A DNA stretch of 64,000 bases, from assembly GCF_010499455.1 (NCBI RefSeq), contig NZ_JAAGOH010000008.1, forward strand, positions 1 to 64,000. Direction: 5' to 3'. Numbering within the stretch: the stretch's first letter is position 1; every line of letters starts with the position of its first letter. Of this stretch, positions 26,513-36,600 are shown piece by piece. The notes beneath the pieces were generated by a model. The model saw only the letters and a list, made by a program, of their open reading frames with translations. It had not been told where the DNA came from and searched no databases. The position numbers and the translations under genes were made by a program. This DNA comes from Ideonella livida (GTDB lineage: Bacteria > Pseudomonadota > Gammaproteobacteria > Burkholderiales > Burkholderiaceae_C).

Positions 26513-27676
26513 TTATCGGTGGAGGTCGTGGAGCGCGGCGCCTTGTTTCATCACCGTCTTGGCAATCACGCCACGGTGTATCTCGGAGGTGCCGTCAAAG
26601 ATGCGGTAGATGCGGGCGTCGCGGTAGTAGCGCTCAATGGGCAGTTCCTTGCAGAAGCCCATGCCGCCAAACACCTGCACCGCGCGGTCCACCACGCGGC
26701 CCAGGGTTTCGGCGGCATGCACCTTGACCATGGCGATGTGGGTGCGGGCGTCCAAGCCGGCGTCGATCATCCAGGCGGCGTGCAGCACCATCCAGCGGGC
26801 GGCGTTCACCTCGATCACGCTGTCGGCCAGCATCTGCTGGACCATCTGAAAGTCACCAATGCGCTGGCCGAACTGCTGGCGGTCTTGCACGTAGGCGCTC
26901 ATCTTTTCCAGCACATGGCTGGCCTTGCCCACGGCGCGGGCGCCCACCTGGGCCAGGCGCACCACGTTCAGCGCACCCATGGCCAGCTTGAAGCCCTGGC
27001 CGCGCTGGCCCAGCAGGGTCAGGGGCTCCAGCACCACGTGGTCAAAAAACAGCTCCACATGGGGCGTGCCGCGCAGGCCCATCATCTTTTGGTCTTTGCC
27101 CACGGTGAAACCGGGCAGGCCCTTGTCCACCATGAACATGCTGATTTCTCTCTCCCCCGTCTTGGCCGACACGAGGAAGAAGTCGCTCCACTCGCCGTCG
27201 CTGATGAAGTGCTTGCTGCCGTTGAGCACCCAGCGGCCGTCTTCACGTTGTGTGGCGCGGGTTTTGATGCCCTGGGCGTCTGAGCCGGCGCCGGGTTCGG
27301 TGATGGCAATGGCGCAGGTGCGTTGGCCCTGCACGGTGGGCGTCAGCCAGCGGGCGATCTGCTCGCCCTGGCATTCCAGCAGCGGCTCATAGACGTTGCC
27401 AAAGGCGCGGCGGATCAGGATGTCGGTGGTGTGGCCGAACTGCTCTTCGCACAGCATGCGGTCCACCGCCGAGAGCCCGCCGCCGCCCAGCGCCTCAGGG
27501 ATGTTCAGCGCGTACAGGCCCAGGGCCTTGGCCTTCTCGTGCACCGCCAGCGCGGTGTCACGCGGCAGCTCGCCACGGTCTTCCACCGCGTCTTCCAAGG
27601 GCTGCAGTTCTTCGCGGATGAAGCGGCGCACGGTGTCAAGCAGCATCTTCTGCTCGTCGGAAAGGGCGAAATCCAT
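26513..27676 (-). CDS. acyl-CoA dehydrogenase
   Basis: From ATG 27676 the 387-residue product has the N-terminal MDFALSDEQKMLLDTVRRFI, AIAITEPGAGSDAQGIKTRA, WVLNGSKHFISDG, and the C-terminal VFGGMGFCKELPIERYYRDA with YRIFDGTSEIHRGVI. It is a second, clearly different paralogue of the enzyme at 12.3 kb. In some family members acting on ring acyl-CoAs the catalytic base has shifted; that cannot be settled here. It is flanked by the CoA-transferase and the AroE-like gene in the same operon. Confidence 0.92.
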   Translation of the reverse strand: MDFALSDEQKMLLDTVRRFIREELQPLEDAVEDRGELPRDTALAVHEKAKALGLYALNIPEALGGGGLSAVDRMLCEEQFGHTTDILIRRAFGNVYEPLLECQGEQIARWLTPTVQGQRTCAIAITEPGAGSDAQGIKTRATQREDGRWVLNGSKHFISDGEWSDFFLVSAKTGEREISMFMVDKGLPGFTVGKDQKMMGLRGTPHVELFFDHVVLEPLTLLGQRGQGFKLAMGALNVVRLAQVGARAVGKASHVLEKMSAYVQDRQQFGQRIGDFQMVQQMLADSVIEVNAARWMVLHAAWMIDAGLDARTHIAMVKVHAAETLGRVVDRAVQVFGGMGFCKELPIERYYRDARIYRIFDGTSEIHRGVIAKTVMKQGAALHDLHR

Positions 27677-27720
27677 GGCGGTGGGGGTCTGTGGAAGGGG
27701 AGGGGAAAAAGGGGGCGGGT

Positions 27721-28527
27721 TCAGGCCAGGTAGAAATCCACCAGCCGGTCGCACACGGCGGCAAACATGCCGGCGCCGGTCATGGTGGACAGGCCCTGGG
27801 CGCGGGCGGCCTCAATCAGCGGCGGCACGGCGGGTTGGGTGACCACGCAGCCGACAAAGGTGCCGGGCGCCAGGCGGCTGGCGTCCAGCGGCAGCGGGTC
27901 GGTGGGCTGCATGCCCATGGGGGTGGCGTTGATCACCAGGTCAAAGCCGCTGGGGTCGGCGCTGCCCACCTCCGGCGGCACCGGGTGGCCCACCTGCGGG
28001 CCGTAGGCGCGCAGCTTGGTGGCCAGGGCCTCGCGGCGGGTGGTGTCGGCCTCTTGCAGGGCCAGGCGGGCCACGCCGGCGTCCAGCAGGGCGTGGGCGA
28101 TGGCGGAGCCGGCGCCGCCGGCACCCACCAGCAGGGCGCATTTGCCGCGCGGCTCGCAGCCGGCGGCGCGCAGGCCGGCCACATAACCTTCACCGTCGCA
28201 CATGTCACCCAGCCAGCCGCCCGTGGCCGAGCGGCGGATGGCGTTGGCCGCGCCAATGGAGCGGGCGCGGGGCGTGGCCTCATCGCACAGGGCCAGGGCG
28301 TCAAACTTGTGCGGCACGGTGACGATGACACCGTCCACATTGGGCATGCGGCGCACGGCGTCCATCCACAAGGGCAGATCGGCCGGGTGCACGTGGGCCG
28401 GCACGACGATGGCGTCCGCCCCGCGTTCACGCAGCAGGCGGGTCACACCGGCGGGGGATTTGACCTGGGCGATGGGGTCGCCCACGATGAAGATCACGCG
28501 GGTGGCACCGCTGTAGCTGTCGAGCAC
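27721..28527 (-). CDS. divergent shikimate dehydrogenase paralogue
   Basis: I choose GTG 28527 (GGAG 8 nt upstream), giving 268 residues; the open frame reaches 28632 but runs through the IclR-type box. The AroE fold is clear: IVGDPIAQVKSPAGVTRLL, the catalytic lysine in VIVTVPHKFDALALCD, GAGGAGSAIAHALLDAG and NATPMGMQ. The usual NTDG substrate motif is replaced by MCDGEG, keeping the aspartate but changing the environment. Together with its location in an acyl-CoA operon, this suggests a non-shikimate hydroxy or oxo cyclic acid as substrate. It shares the divergent promoter with the FAD dehydrogenase. Confidence 0.82.
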   Translation of the reverse strand: MLDSYSGATRVIFIVGDPIAQVKSPAGVTRLLRERGADAIVVPAHVHPADLPLWMDAVRRMPNVDGVIVTVPHKFDALALCDEATPRARSIGAANAIRRSATGGWLGDMCDGEGYVAGLRAAGCEPRGKCALLVGAGGAGSAIAHALLDAGVARLALQEADTTRREALATKLRAYGPQVGHPVPPEVGSADPSGFDLVINATPMGMQPTDPLPLDASRLAPGTFVGCVVTQPAVPPLIEAARAQGLSTMTGAGMFAAVCDRLVDFYLA

Positions 28528-28573
28528 GGGACGAAGTCTCCGGTGAGGGAATGGCCGGCATTCTGACTCAAAA

Positions 28574-28588
28574 TGGAATAGAGTTCCA
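28574..28588. promoter_or_regulatory. IclR-type operator between aroE-like and FAD-dehydrogenase genes
   Basis: TGGAATAGAGTTCCA is a perfect TGGAA-N5-TTCCA dyad, the arrangement of IclR-family operators, in an AT-rich stretch of a 110-bp divergent gap. It resembles the dyad at 16972-16986 beside the window's only iclR gene. Confidence 0.65.
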
Positions 28589-28637
28589 CAAAACAAACTT
28601 GTTCCGGATTTTGCCGACACTCCGGACCTCACCGTCG

Positions 28638-30530
28638 ATGCCTACCCCGTCTGCGCCGTCCGCACGGCCTTCCCCAGCGCCCACCACAGCGTCCAAACCC
28701 TTGCCCACGGTGTCACCCACCGCCACCCCTGAGTCCTGCGACCTGCTGGTCATTGGCTCGGGCGCCGGGGCGCTCAGCACCGCTGTCACCGCTGCCCACC
28801 TGGGCTTGAAGGTGGTGGTGATAGAGAAGGCGCCCGTGCTGGGCGGCACCACCGCTTGGAGTGGCGGTTGGATGTGGATCCCGCGCAACCCGCTGGCGGT
28901 GGCCGCAGGCATCACGGAAGACGCCGATGGCCCGCGCCGCTACCTGCGCGCCATCTTGGGTGATGCGGTGATGAACCACCCCGCCCAGCGCCGCCGGCTG
29001 GAGGCCTTTTTGCACCACGGCCCGGCCATGGTGCAGTTCCACCTGAACCACACCGCGCTGCGCTTTGTGGATGGCAACAGCATCCCGGATTTCCACGGCC
29101 GGGCCGAGGGCGCCCGCACCGGCGGCCGCTCGGTGTGCGCCGCGCCCTTTGATGCCGCGCGCCTGGGGGCCGACTGGTCGCTGCTGCGCCCGCCGCTGCC
29201 GCTGGTGGCGTGGCTGGGCCTGAGCATTGGCGGCGATTTGCGCCACTTTTTGCGTGCCAACCGGGCGCTGGATTCGGCGTGGTACGTGGGCCGGCGGGTG
29301 CTGCGCCAGTGGTGGGACCGCGCGGTGCACGGCCAAGGCCGCCAGCGCATGGCGGGCAATGCGCTGGTGGGGGCGCTGCTGCTCTCGGCCCGCCAGGCGG
29401 GGGTGACGCTGCTGCCGCGCCATGCGGCGGTGGGCTTGTTGACTGAACCGCCGGGGCAGGCAGGGGAGGTGGGCGGCCGCGTCACCGGTGCCCGGGTGCT
29501 CACGCCGCAGGGCGAGCGCGTGCTGCACGCCCGCTGCGGCGTGGTGTGTGCGGCCGGGGGTTTCCCGCACGACTTGGCACGCAAGGCGGCCTTGTTTGCG
29601 CACGCGCCCACCGGGGCCGAGCACCACAGCGCCGCGCCCGCCACCAACACCGGCGATGGCCTGCGCCTGGCCGAGGCCGCCGGCGCCACGGTGGACACCG
29701 CGCTGGCCGATGCCGGCGCGTGGTGCCCCGTGTCGCTGGTGCCGCTGCCGGCCGCCCAAGGCGGCGGCGTGCAGGCCTTTCCGCATTTGGCTGAGCGCGG
29801 CAAGCCCGGCCTGATCGCCGTGGACGCCCAGGCCCAGCGCTTTGTGGACGAGGCGGGCAACTACCACAGCGTCATGCGCGCGCTGTTCGCCCGCCACCCC
29901 GGGGCGGCCGCCCCGCACGCCTGGCTGCTGTGTGACGCGCGTTTCATCCGCCGCTGGGGCCTGGGCGTGGTGCGGCCCTGGCCGTTTCCGCACCGCCGCT
30001 GGCTGGCCAATGGCTACTTGAAGCGCGGCCGCACCCTGGCGGAACTGGCCGCCGCCTGTGGCCTGGACCCTTTGGCCTTGGCCGCCACCGTGGCGCGCTA
30101 CAACGCCGGCGCCGAGCGAGGGGAAGACCCCGACTTTGGCCGCGGCAGCACGCCCTATGACCGCCTGCAGGGCGATGCCGAGCACCCTGGCCCCAACCCC
30201 TGTGTGGCGCCGCTGGTGCAGGCGCCGTTTTATGCCGTGCGCATCGTGCCCGGCAGCCTGGGCACCTTTGCCGGCTTGGCGGGCAATGAGCATGGCCAGG
30301 TGCTGCGCCCGGACGGCCAGCCGCTGCCCGGCCTGTACGCCGCCGGCAACGACGCCGCCAGCGTGATGCGCGGCCACTACCCCAGCGGCGGCATCACCTT
30401 GGGGCCGGCCATGACTTTTGGCTACCTCATCGCCCACCATGCGGCGGGCCAGCCGCTGCCCACGCCCGCGTGGCCCGATGCCGAGCCGGAGCCCGAAGCC
30501 ACGCCCAAGCCGGTGTGGCCGGCGGCTTGA
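28638..30530 (+). CDS. FAD-dependent dehydrogenase (3-ketosteroid-delta1-dehydrogenase / fumarate-reductase flavoprotein fold)
   Basis: The 630-residue product from ATG 28638 starts with a low-complexity Ala/Pro/Ser tail (about 1-32). The FAD loop follows: CDLLVIGSGAGALSTAVTAA HLGLKVVVIEKAP, then GGTTAWSGGWMWIPRNP. The C-terminal FAD segment has GLYAAGNDAASVMRGHYPSG and GITLGPAMTFGYL, typical of KstD-type enzymes. These remove hydrogens next to a carbonyl in a ring, or act on fumarate-like substrates. The neighbours favour dehydrogenation of an oxo-ring carboxylic acid, but the substrate is unproven. Transcribed divergently from the AroE-like operon. Confidence 0.85.
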   Translation: MPTPSAPSARPSPAPTTASKPLPTVSPTATPESCDLLVIGSGAGALSTAVTAAHLGLKVVVIEKAPVLGGTTAWSGGWMWIPRNPLAVAAGITEDADGPRRYLRAILGDAVMNHPAQRRRLEAFLHHGPAMVQFHLNHTALRFVDGNSIPDFHGRAEGARTGGRSVCAAPFDAARLGADWSLLRPPLPLVAWLGLSIGGDLRHFLRANRALDSAWYVGRRVLRQWWDRAVHGQGRQRMAGNALVGALLLSARQAGVTLLPRHAAVGLLTEPPGQAGEVGGRVTGARVLTPQGERVLHARCGVVCAAGGFPHDLARKAALFAHAPTGAEHHSAAPATNTGDGLRLAEAAGATVDTALADAGAWCPVSLVPLPAAQGGGVQAFPHLAERGKPGLIAVDAQAQRFVDEAGNYHSVMRALFARHPGAAAPHAWLLCDARFIRRWGLGVVRPWPFPHRRWLANGYLKRGRTLAELAAACGLDPLALAATVARYNAGAERGEDPDFGRGSTPYDRLQGDAEHPGPNPCVAPLVQAPFYAVRIVPGSLGTFAGLAGNEHGQVLRPDGQPLPGLYAAGNDAASVMRGHYPSGGITLGPAMTFGYLIAHHAAGQPLPTPAWPDAEPEPEATPKPVWPAA

Positions 30531-30591
30531 GCGCGAGCCCATCTGACCCGATCCGCACCGCCCCCATCGCCCTCCACCCCATACCCCGTCG

Positions 30592-31407
30592 ATGATCTCC
30601 ACCCCCCGCACCCTCTCCCTGGCCCAGCTCATCGCGCTGCCCTACAACCCACCGCAGATGGTGGCCCTGGCGGCCGCCACCGGCTGCACCGGCGTGGGCC
30701 TGCGCCTGCTGCCCACGGCGCCCGGTGGCCGCCACTACCCGCTGATGGATGCCCCGGCCTTGCTGGCGGAGACCCTGGCCGCGCTGGCCGACACCGGCGT
30801 GCAGGTGATGGACCTGGAGGTGGTGCGCCTGGGGGAGGCGTTTGACGTGACGGCGTTTCTGCCCCTGTTCGATGTGGGCCAGCGCCTGGGCGCCCGTCAC
30901 CTGCTGGTGGCGGGCGATGACCCCGATGAAGCCCGCCTGACCGCCGCCTTCGCCACACTGTGCGAAGCCGCCGCGCCCTACGGCCTGACGGCCGACCTGG
31001 AGTTCATGCCCTGGACGGCGGTGCCCAACGTGAGCACGGCGGCGCGCATCGTGGCCGCCGTGGCCCAGCCCAATGCCGGCCTGCTGGTGGACGCCTTGCA
31101 CTTTGCCCGCAGCGCGTCCACGCTGGCCGAGGTGGCCGCCCTGCCGCGTGCCTGGCTGCACTACGCCCAGGTGTGTGATGGCCGGGTGCCGCCGCCCACC
31201 ACCGTGGAAGGCCTGATTTTTGACGCCCGCTGCGAGCGCCTGCTGCCCGGCGAGGGCGGCATTGACCTGCCCGGCCTGCTGGCCGCGCTGCCGGCGGACC
31301 TGCCACTGAGCATCGAGGTGCCCAGTGAGCGCCGCGCCCCCGCCATGGGCTACACCGCCTGGGCCGCCGCCGCCAAGGCGGCCACGCTGCGCCTGCTGGG
31401 TGGCTGA
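30592..31407 (+). CDS. sugar-phosphate isomerase/epimerase-like TIM-barrel protein
   Basis: The 271-residue product belongs to the AP-endonuclease-2/xylose-isomerase-like TIM-barrel superfamily. It has an early LIALPYNPPQMVALAAATGC then TGVGLRL, LEVVRLGEA, DLEFMPWTAVPNVSTAARIV with a metal-binding Glu, LLVDALHFARSAST with Asp and His, and SIEVPSERR. The family includes isomerases, epimerases and 3-dehydroshikimate dehydratases of the AsbF type. The neighbouring AroE paralogue makes the last worth testing. It follows the FAD dehydrogenase by 61 bp on the same strand. Confidence 0.82.
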   Translation: MISTPRTLSLAQLIALPYNPPQMVALAAATGCTGVGLRLLPTAPGGRHYPLMDAPALLAETLAALADTGVQVMDLEVVRLGEAFDVTAFLPLFDVGQRLGARHLLVAGDDPDEARLTAAFATLCEAAAPYGLTADLEFMPWTAVPNVSTAARIVAAVAQPNAGLLVDALHFARSASTLAEVAALPRAWLHYAQVCDGRVPPPTTVEGLIFDARCERLLPGEGGIDLPGLLAALPADLPLSIEVPSERRAPAMGYTAWAAAAKAATLRLLGG

Positions 31408-31676
31408 CGCCCGCGGGGCCGGTCGCTGTCCTCCGCGCAGGGCAGGTTCACCTTGCCCAGCGCGATGGAGCCGCTGGTGTCCCAGCGGCGCTCGCGCAGG
31501 GTGCCCACATGGCAGGGCTGGCCGCCGGTGGCCGGCACGCAATACACCAGGCCGGACATGCGGTCGGGCTGCCAGGGGGTCCGCAGCGGGTCCAGCAGCG
31601 GCGCGGGCTGGGCCACGGGCGCCAGCAGGCCCGGCGTGGCCAGTGCCAAGAGGCGGGCAAGACGGCAGACAGACAT
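31350..31676 (-). CDS. possible small exported protein
   Basis: The frame from ATG 31676 (or 31688) encodes about 108 residues beginning with a believable signal peptide, MSVCRLARLLALATPGLLAP, followed by a compact region with two cysteines (YCVPATGGQPCHVG) and GSIALGKVNLPC. Its 3' end overlaps the TIM-barrel gene antisense by 58 bp, and the tail there looks non-coding. No family is recognised. It would otherwise be a 364-bp gap without a gene. Confidence 0.35.
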   Translation of the reverse strand: MSVCRLARLLALATPGLLAPVAQPAPLLDPLRTPWQPDRMSGLVYCVPATGGQPCHVGTLRERRWDTSGSIALGKVNLPCAEDSDRPRGRQPPSRRSVAALAAAAQAV

Positions 31677-31771
31677 CGCGCGGCGCATGGGGGCGCCTGG
31701 GTCGGCGGCGCACCGTGCACCGCGGCGCCCTGATCGGCCCTGGGGACCCTTTCTTGAGCCCCGGCCTGTCC

Positions 31772-32863
31772 TCAGCGCGGCGCTGGCGGGTGCAGGGTCC
31801 AGGTGGCGCCGTGCGCCAGCAGGCGGAAGTCCTGGGGGGAGACGTTTTGCGTGGTCAGGGCGGCGGCCAGGTCGGCCTGGTTGCGTTCGGGGCCGTCATC
31901 GGCCAGGGCGAAGGTGCCCCAGTGGATGCCCAGGCTGTGGCGGGCGCCCAGCTCGCGGTGGATGCGCACCGCCTCCTCGGGGTCCACGTGCTGGTCCTTC
32001 ATGAAGTCCCGCGGCAGGTAGGCGCCCACCGGCAGCAGTGCCAGGTCGATGCCGGGGTGACGCTGGCCGATGGCCTGGAAGTCCGGGCTGTAGCCGGTGT
32101 CTCCGGCAAAGAAGACCTGGCGGCCGCCCCGGGCCAGCAGCCAGCCCGTCCAGTGGCTCTGGTGGCGGTCGGTCAGGCCGCGGCCGCTCCAGTGGCGTGC
32201 CGGCAGCGCGGTGACGGTGGCGCCTTCGGCCGTGGTCGACTGCCACCAGGCGGTGGTCTGCACCGGCCCCAGGCCTTCAGCTTCCAGCCAGGCCTGCAGG
32301 CCCGGTGGCGCCATGATCCGCGGCGGGCCACCGGCCTGGGCCTGCAGGGCGCGCAGACTGGGCAGGTCCAGGTGGTCGTAATGGTTGTGCGACAGCAGCA
32401 CCAGGTCGATGCGTGGCAGCTCGTGCAGTCCGTAGGCCGCCGGGGTGTAGCGCTTGCTGCCCAGCCAAGACAGCGGTCCGGCCCGCTCCGAGAACATGGG
32501 GTCGGTCAGGACGGTCAGTCCATCGACCCGTAGCAAGGCGGTGGCATGGCCGATCCAAGTGACCGAGAGCTCACCCGGGGCGGCGGGCGCGCGGCCCCGC
32601 GCCTCGTGCACCAGGGGCAGGGCTTGGGCGGGTTGGCCGGCGTCCGAGGGGCGTGAGACGTTCCAGTGCAGCACCTCCCACAGCGACTTGTCGATGCGGC
32701 CGCCATCGCTGTTGGCGTAGAGCTGCGCGGTGGCCAGCGCCAGGCCGGGCAGGGCCAGCCAGGGCAGGGCGCGCCACAGCCGCCGGGCAGGCCGGGGGCT
32801 TGGGTCTGAGGTGGTGGAGGCAGGGGCGGTGGACGCGGGGCGTCGGAAGGGGGACATGACCAT
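31772..32863 (-). CDS. MBL-fold metallohydrolase (UlaG/NAPE-PLD-like), membrane-anchored
   Basis: From ATG 32863 the 363-residue protein has an N-terminal hydrophobic segment (about 33-50) with a basic flank, then a metallo-beta-lactamase domain. Markers are VTWIGHATALLRVDGLTVLTDP, the zinc motif SHNHYDHLD, and later VFFAGDTGYSP and LGIHWGTFALADD. This subgroup includes N-acyl-phosphatidylethanolamine phospholipase D-like and lactonase-like enzymes. It may act at the periplasmic or outer-membrane face. Divergent from a marR gene, whose product may regulate it. Confidence 0.85.
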   Translation of the reverse strand: MVMSPFRRPASTAPASTTSDPSPRPARRLWRALPWLALPGLALATAQLYANSDGGRIDKSLWEVLHWNVSRPSDAGQPAQALPLVHEARGRAPAAPGELSVTWIGHATALLRVDGLTVLTDPMFSERAGPLSWLGSKRYTPAAYGLHELPRIDLVLLSHNHYDHLDLPSLRALQAQAGGPPRIMAPPGLQAWLEAEGLGPVQTTAWWQSTTAEGATVTALPARHWSGRGLTDRHQSHWTGWLLARGGRQVFFAGDTGYSPDFQAIGQRHPGIDLALLPVGAYLPRDFMKDQHVDPEEAVRIHRELGARHSLGIHWGTFALADDGPERNQADLAAALTTQNVSPQDFRLLAHGATWTLHPPAPR

Positions 32864-33111
32864 GCGCCGATTGTGTGCAGCCGGACAGGGCCTGGCAGCG
32901 GGCGGGGCGTAGCGGTGCGTCGCGCTGTTTGTCGTTTTGTATCGGCGGCACAGGCGCAAAGGCCCTGGCGCGGCGCTGGCAACCCCGGGGAGTCACTCAC
33001 TCCGGGGACTGGGCGGCCTGCCTACACTGCAGCGCAGCGGTGCGGGCCCGTCGGGTCCGCCATGTTGTTGGCCTGCCGCGGCCTTGCCGGGCGTTTTGCG
33101 CCCACCCACCC

Positions 33112-33615
33112 ATGCCCCGAGATCCCAAGCCAGCGCCAGTCGCCGCCGCCGGTGCGCCCAGTCCGGTGGACCTGTTGACCCATCGCCTGCATGTGCTGAG
33201 CAAGTTGACCGACCGGCTGAGCGACGCGCGTTGCCAGGCCGAGGTGGGCTTGCCGCTGGGCGAGGCCCGCTGCCTGGCGGTGGTGGGGTCCATGCAGCCG
33301 CTGTCAGTCAACCAGCTGGCCCAGCAGGTCAGCCTGGACAAGGCCCAGGCCAGCCGGGCCGCACAGAGCCTGTCCGACCAGGGGCTGCTGCGCAAGTTGC
33401 CGGCTGCGCATGATGCTCGCGGCGTGGAGCTCAAGCTCACCACCCGCGGCCGCTACCGTTGGCGCAAGCTGATGGCGGTGATCGAGCAGGGCAACGAGCA
33501 GCTCTTCAGCGTGCTGCCGCCCGACGACCGCGACCGCCTGGCCCAGGCGCTGGAGCAGCTGATCCAGCATGCCCGCCGCCAGTGCGCTGAGGCGGCGATG
33601 CTCGCGGGGCGCTGA
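33112..33615 (+). CDS. MarR-family transcriptional regulator
   Basis: From ATG 33112 the product has 167 residues with a winged helix: LGEARCLAVVGSMQPLSVNQLAQQVSLDKAQASRAAQSLSDQGLL followed by the wing DARGVELKLTTRGRYRW. It is divergent from the MBL-fold hydrolase. In the 248-bp gap a GGAGT-CACTC-ACTCC dyad at 32989-33003 is a weak operator candidate. Confidence 0.88.
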   Translation: MPRDPKPAPVAAAGAPSPVDLLTHRLHVLSKLTDRLSDARCQAEVGLPLGEARCLAVVGSMQPLSVNQLAQQVSLDKAQASRAAQSLSDQGLLRKLPAAHDARGVELKLTTRGRYRWRKLMAVIEQGNEQLFSVLPPDDRDRLAQALEQLIQHARRQCAEAAMLAGR

Positions 33616-33635
33616 GCCGCCGGCCGGTGGGCCGC

Positions 33636-36600
33636 TCAGGCGGCCGGGCGCTCCACGCCCAGCCAGGCGGCCAGGGTGTCGCATTGCGGCTCCAGGGTGG
33701 TGAGCAGCGCCTCCAGTGCCGGGGCGGCCGGTGCGGCGGCTGCCAGCGTCTCCTCCACCTGACGTGCGCGCTGTGCGGCCTCGCTCAGCCCCAGATTGCC
33801 CAGGCTGCCCTTGAGCTTGTGGGCGATGCGCCCCAGGTCGTCCGGCGGCGTGCCTTGCTGTTCCACCTGCGTGCGGGCCTGCTGCAAGGCCAGGCGCTGC
33901 CGCGGCCAGTCGGTGACGAACTGGCGCAGTACCTTGCGCAGCAGCTGCAAGGAGCCGCCGCAGCGTGAGAGGGCCGCGGGCAGGTCTGCGCCGGCCAGGG
34001 GCGGCAGGGTGTCCGGGTCCAGCGGAGCCGCGGGCGCGGCGGGCGCCGGTGCGAGTGCGGGCGCCGGCGCGAGTGCCGAGGCGTGGGCCGGACGCCGGGC
34101 ATGGCGGGCCAGGGTGTGCAGGACCTGCTGGGCCTCCATGGGTTTGGTGATGTGGGCGCACATGCCGGCCTGCAGGCAGCGGTCCCGCTCCTCGGGCAGG
34201 GCATGGGCGGTGAAGGCGATGACCGGCATGTCGGCCTCCAGCCCATGCACCAGTCGGGTGGCCTGAAAGCCGTCCATGCCCGGCATCTGCAGGTCCATGA
34301 TGATGGCGTGGAAGTGACCGCCGGGGCGCTGGCGCAGGGTCTGGATGGCCTGCTCGCCGCTGTCGGCCTCCTCGGCCAGGGCGCCGGCGCGGTGCAGCAC
34401 GTCCATCACCAGCTCGCGGTTGATGTCCACATCATCCACCACCAGCACCCGCAGGCCCTGCAGGTCCACGCTGGCGGCGGCGGCCACAGCGGCGCCAGGG
34501 TCGGCCTGTCCGCCAGCCGCCACCTCCAGCGGCACCGTCAGCCGGAAGGTGGAGCCTTGCCCCAGACGGCTGCGGGCGGTGATGTCGCCGCCCATGGCAC
34601 GGGCCAGCTTGCGGCTGATGCTCAGGCCCAGCCCGGTGCCGCCAAAGCGGCGCGAGGTGGAGCCATCGGCCTGCTCAAAGGCCTGGAAGATGCGTGGCAG
34701 GGCCTCCTCGGAGATGCCCACGCCGGTGTCGGTGACCTCGAAGACGAGCTGGTCGCCATCGGCCTGGAGCTGGGCGCCCACCCGCACGCAGACCTCGCCG
34801 GACTCGGTGAACTTGAGCGCATTACCCAGCAGGTTGACCAGCACTTGGCGCACGCGCTGACGGTCCAGCACCACCGCGTCGGGCAGGCTGGGGTCGCAGC
34901 TGACCCGCAGCGGCAGGCGCTTGGCCTCCGCACGCTCGCTCACCAGGTCCACCGCGCCGTGCACCAGGTGCGACAGGCTGCAGCACTGCGGGTCGAGCTG
35001 GATGTGACCGGATTCGACCTTGGCGTAGTCCAGGATGTCGTTGATGACGCCCAGCAGGTGCTCGCCCGCGCGCTCGATGCGCTTGAAGTCCTGGGCCGCA
35101 TGGGTGCCGGCCTGTTCGCGGCCCGAGCCACGGCGGGCCAGGCCGATGACCGAATTCAGCGGGGTGCGGATCTCATGGCTCATGTTGGCCAGAAAATCAG
35201 ACTTGGCGCGGGCCAGCTGCTGCGCCTGGTCGCGGGCGGATTCCAGCTCGCGCTGCAGCCGCTTCTGGGCGCTGATGTCGGTGCCCAGGTGCACGGTGGA
35301 TTGGGGGTGCCCCTGGGTGTCGGCCACCACCACGGTGGTCAGCAGGAAGTCGGCCTCCTGGCCATCGGCCAAGCGCACCGCCAGCTCCCGCGACTGTCGG
35401 ATGCCGGTGCCGTCCTGGACCTCCACTTCCAGGCACGACGGGGCCAGGGGGGTGTCCAGGTCCTGGCAGGTCTGGCCTTCCAGCTCGTCGCGGGCCCGGC
35501 CCAGCGCCGACTCGAAGCGCCGGTTTACCCGTTCCAGCCGGCCCTGGGCATCGCAGATGCCCAAGGTGATGGGCAGGGCCTCGAAGATGTCGCGCAGCCG
35601 GCGCTGCTCGTCCTGCAGCTCCCGGGTACGCTGCTGCACCGTGGCCTCCAGCACCTGTGCTTGGTGCTGGAGGGCTTCCTCGGCCTTGATGCGTCCGGTG
35701 ATGTCGTGGCCGAAACAGGCCACCTGCGCCTCGCCCTGGTGCTGGATGGCGTCGAACTTCATGTCCCACCAGATGGGCTCGCCGTTCACGTCACGGGTGC
35801 GCCAGGGCAGGACGCGGGTGCCGTGCTGGTGCACTTCCCGCAGCAGCAGGGTCAGGCGGTTGCGGTCGGCTTCGCCACCCGGGTAGAGCAGCTCGTCGGC
35901 CTCCAGCGGGCCCGGGGTGGTGGCCCCATGGCGCAGCACGGCCTGCTCGTTGGCGTAGCGCAGCTTGCCAGTGGTGGGCTCGAAGATCAGGATGGCGGTG
36001 GGCGAGCGGTCCAGCAGCACCGAGAGGGTGGCCTTTTTCTCGCTGAGGTGCATGGCTTGTCGCTGGGACTCGTCAGCGGCCACCCTCAGCGCCTCGTGGG
36101 CGGTGTTGATGCGGTCGATGGTGGTCCAGAACAGGCTGCCGTAGCGGTGGATCAGCCAGGCCACCAGCAGCAGGGTCAGGCCCCGCAGGACGAACTGGCT
36201 GCCCGGCGGCGGCGTGTTGTCCGCCGTCAGGCCGCTGATGACGCCCTGGGCCTCAGCGGCCCACAGCAAGGCCAGCCCGCCCAGCGCCGTGCCGGTGACC
36301 AGCAGCATGGCCCGCGTGCCGATCACCAGACCGGCGATGGCCACCAGGGCCACCAGGGGGTGCAGGCCCGAGCCCGACACCCCATTGCCCAGCCGGTAGA
36401 CCGCCAGCAGCAGGCCGATCAGCACGGCCATGGTGAAGAACAGGGCGGCGTCCCGCGTGCCTCGCCAGTGGCTCAGGACCAGGGCGATGCCCGCGGTGAG
36501 GAACACCGCGGCGGTGGGCACCATGCGCAGGGACAGGTCGGTCCGGTGCTCGCCGTGGTCCAGCAGCAGGGTCACGCCGTGCAGCAGCGCGGCACCCAGC

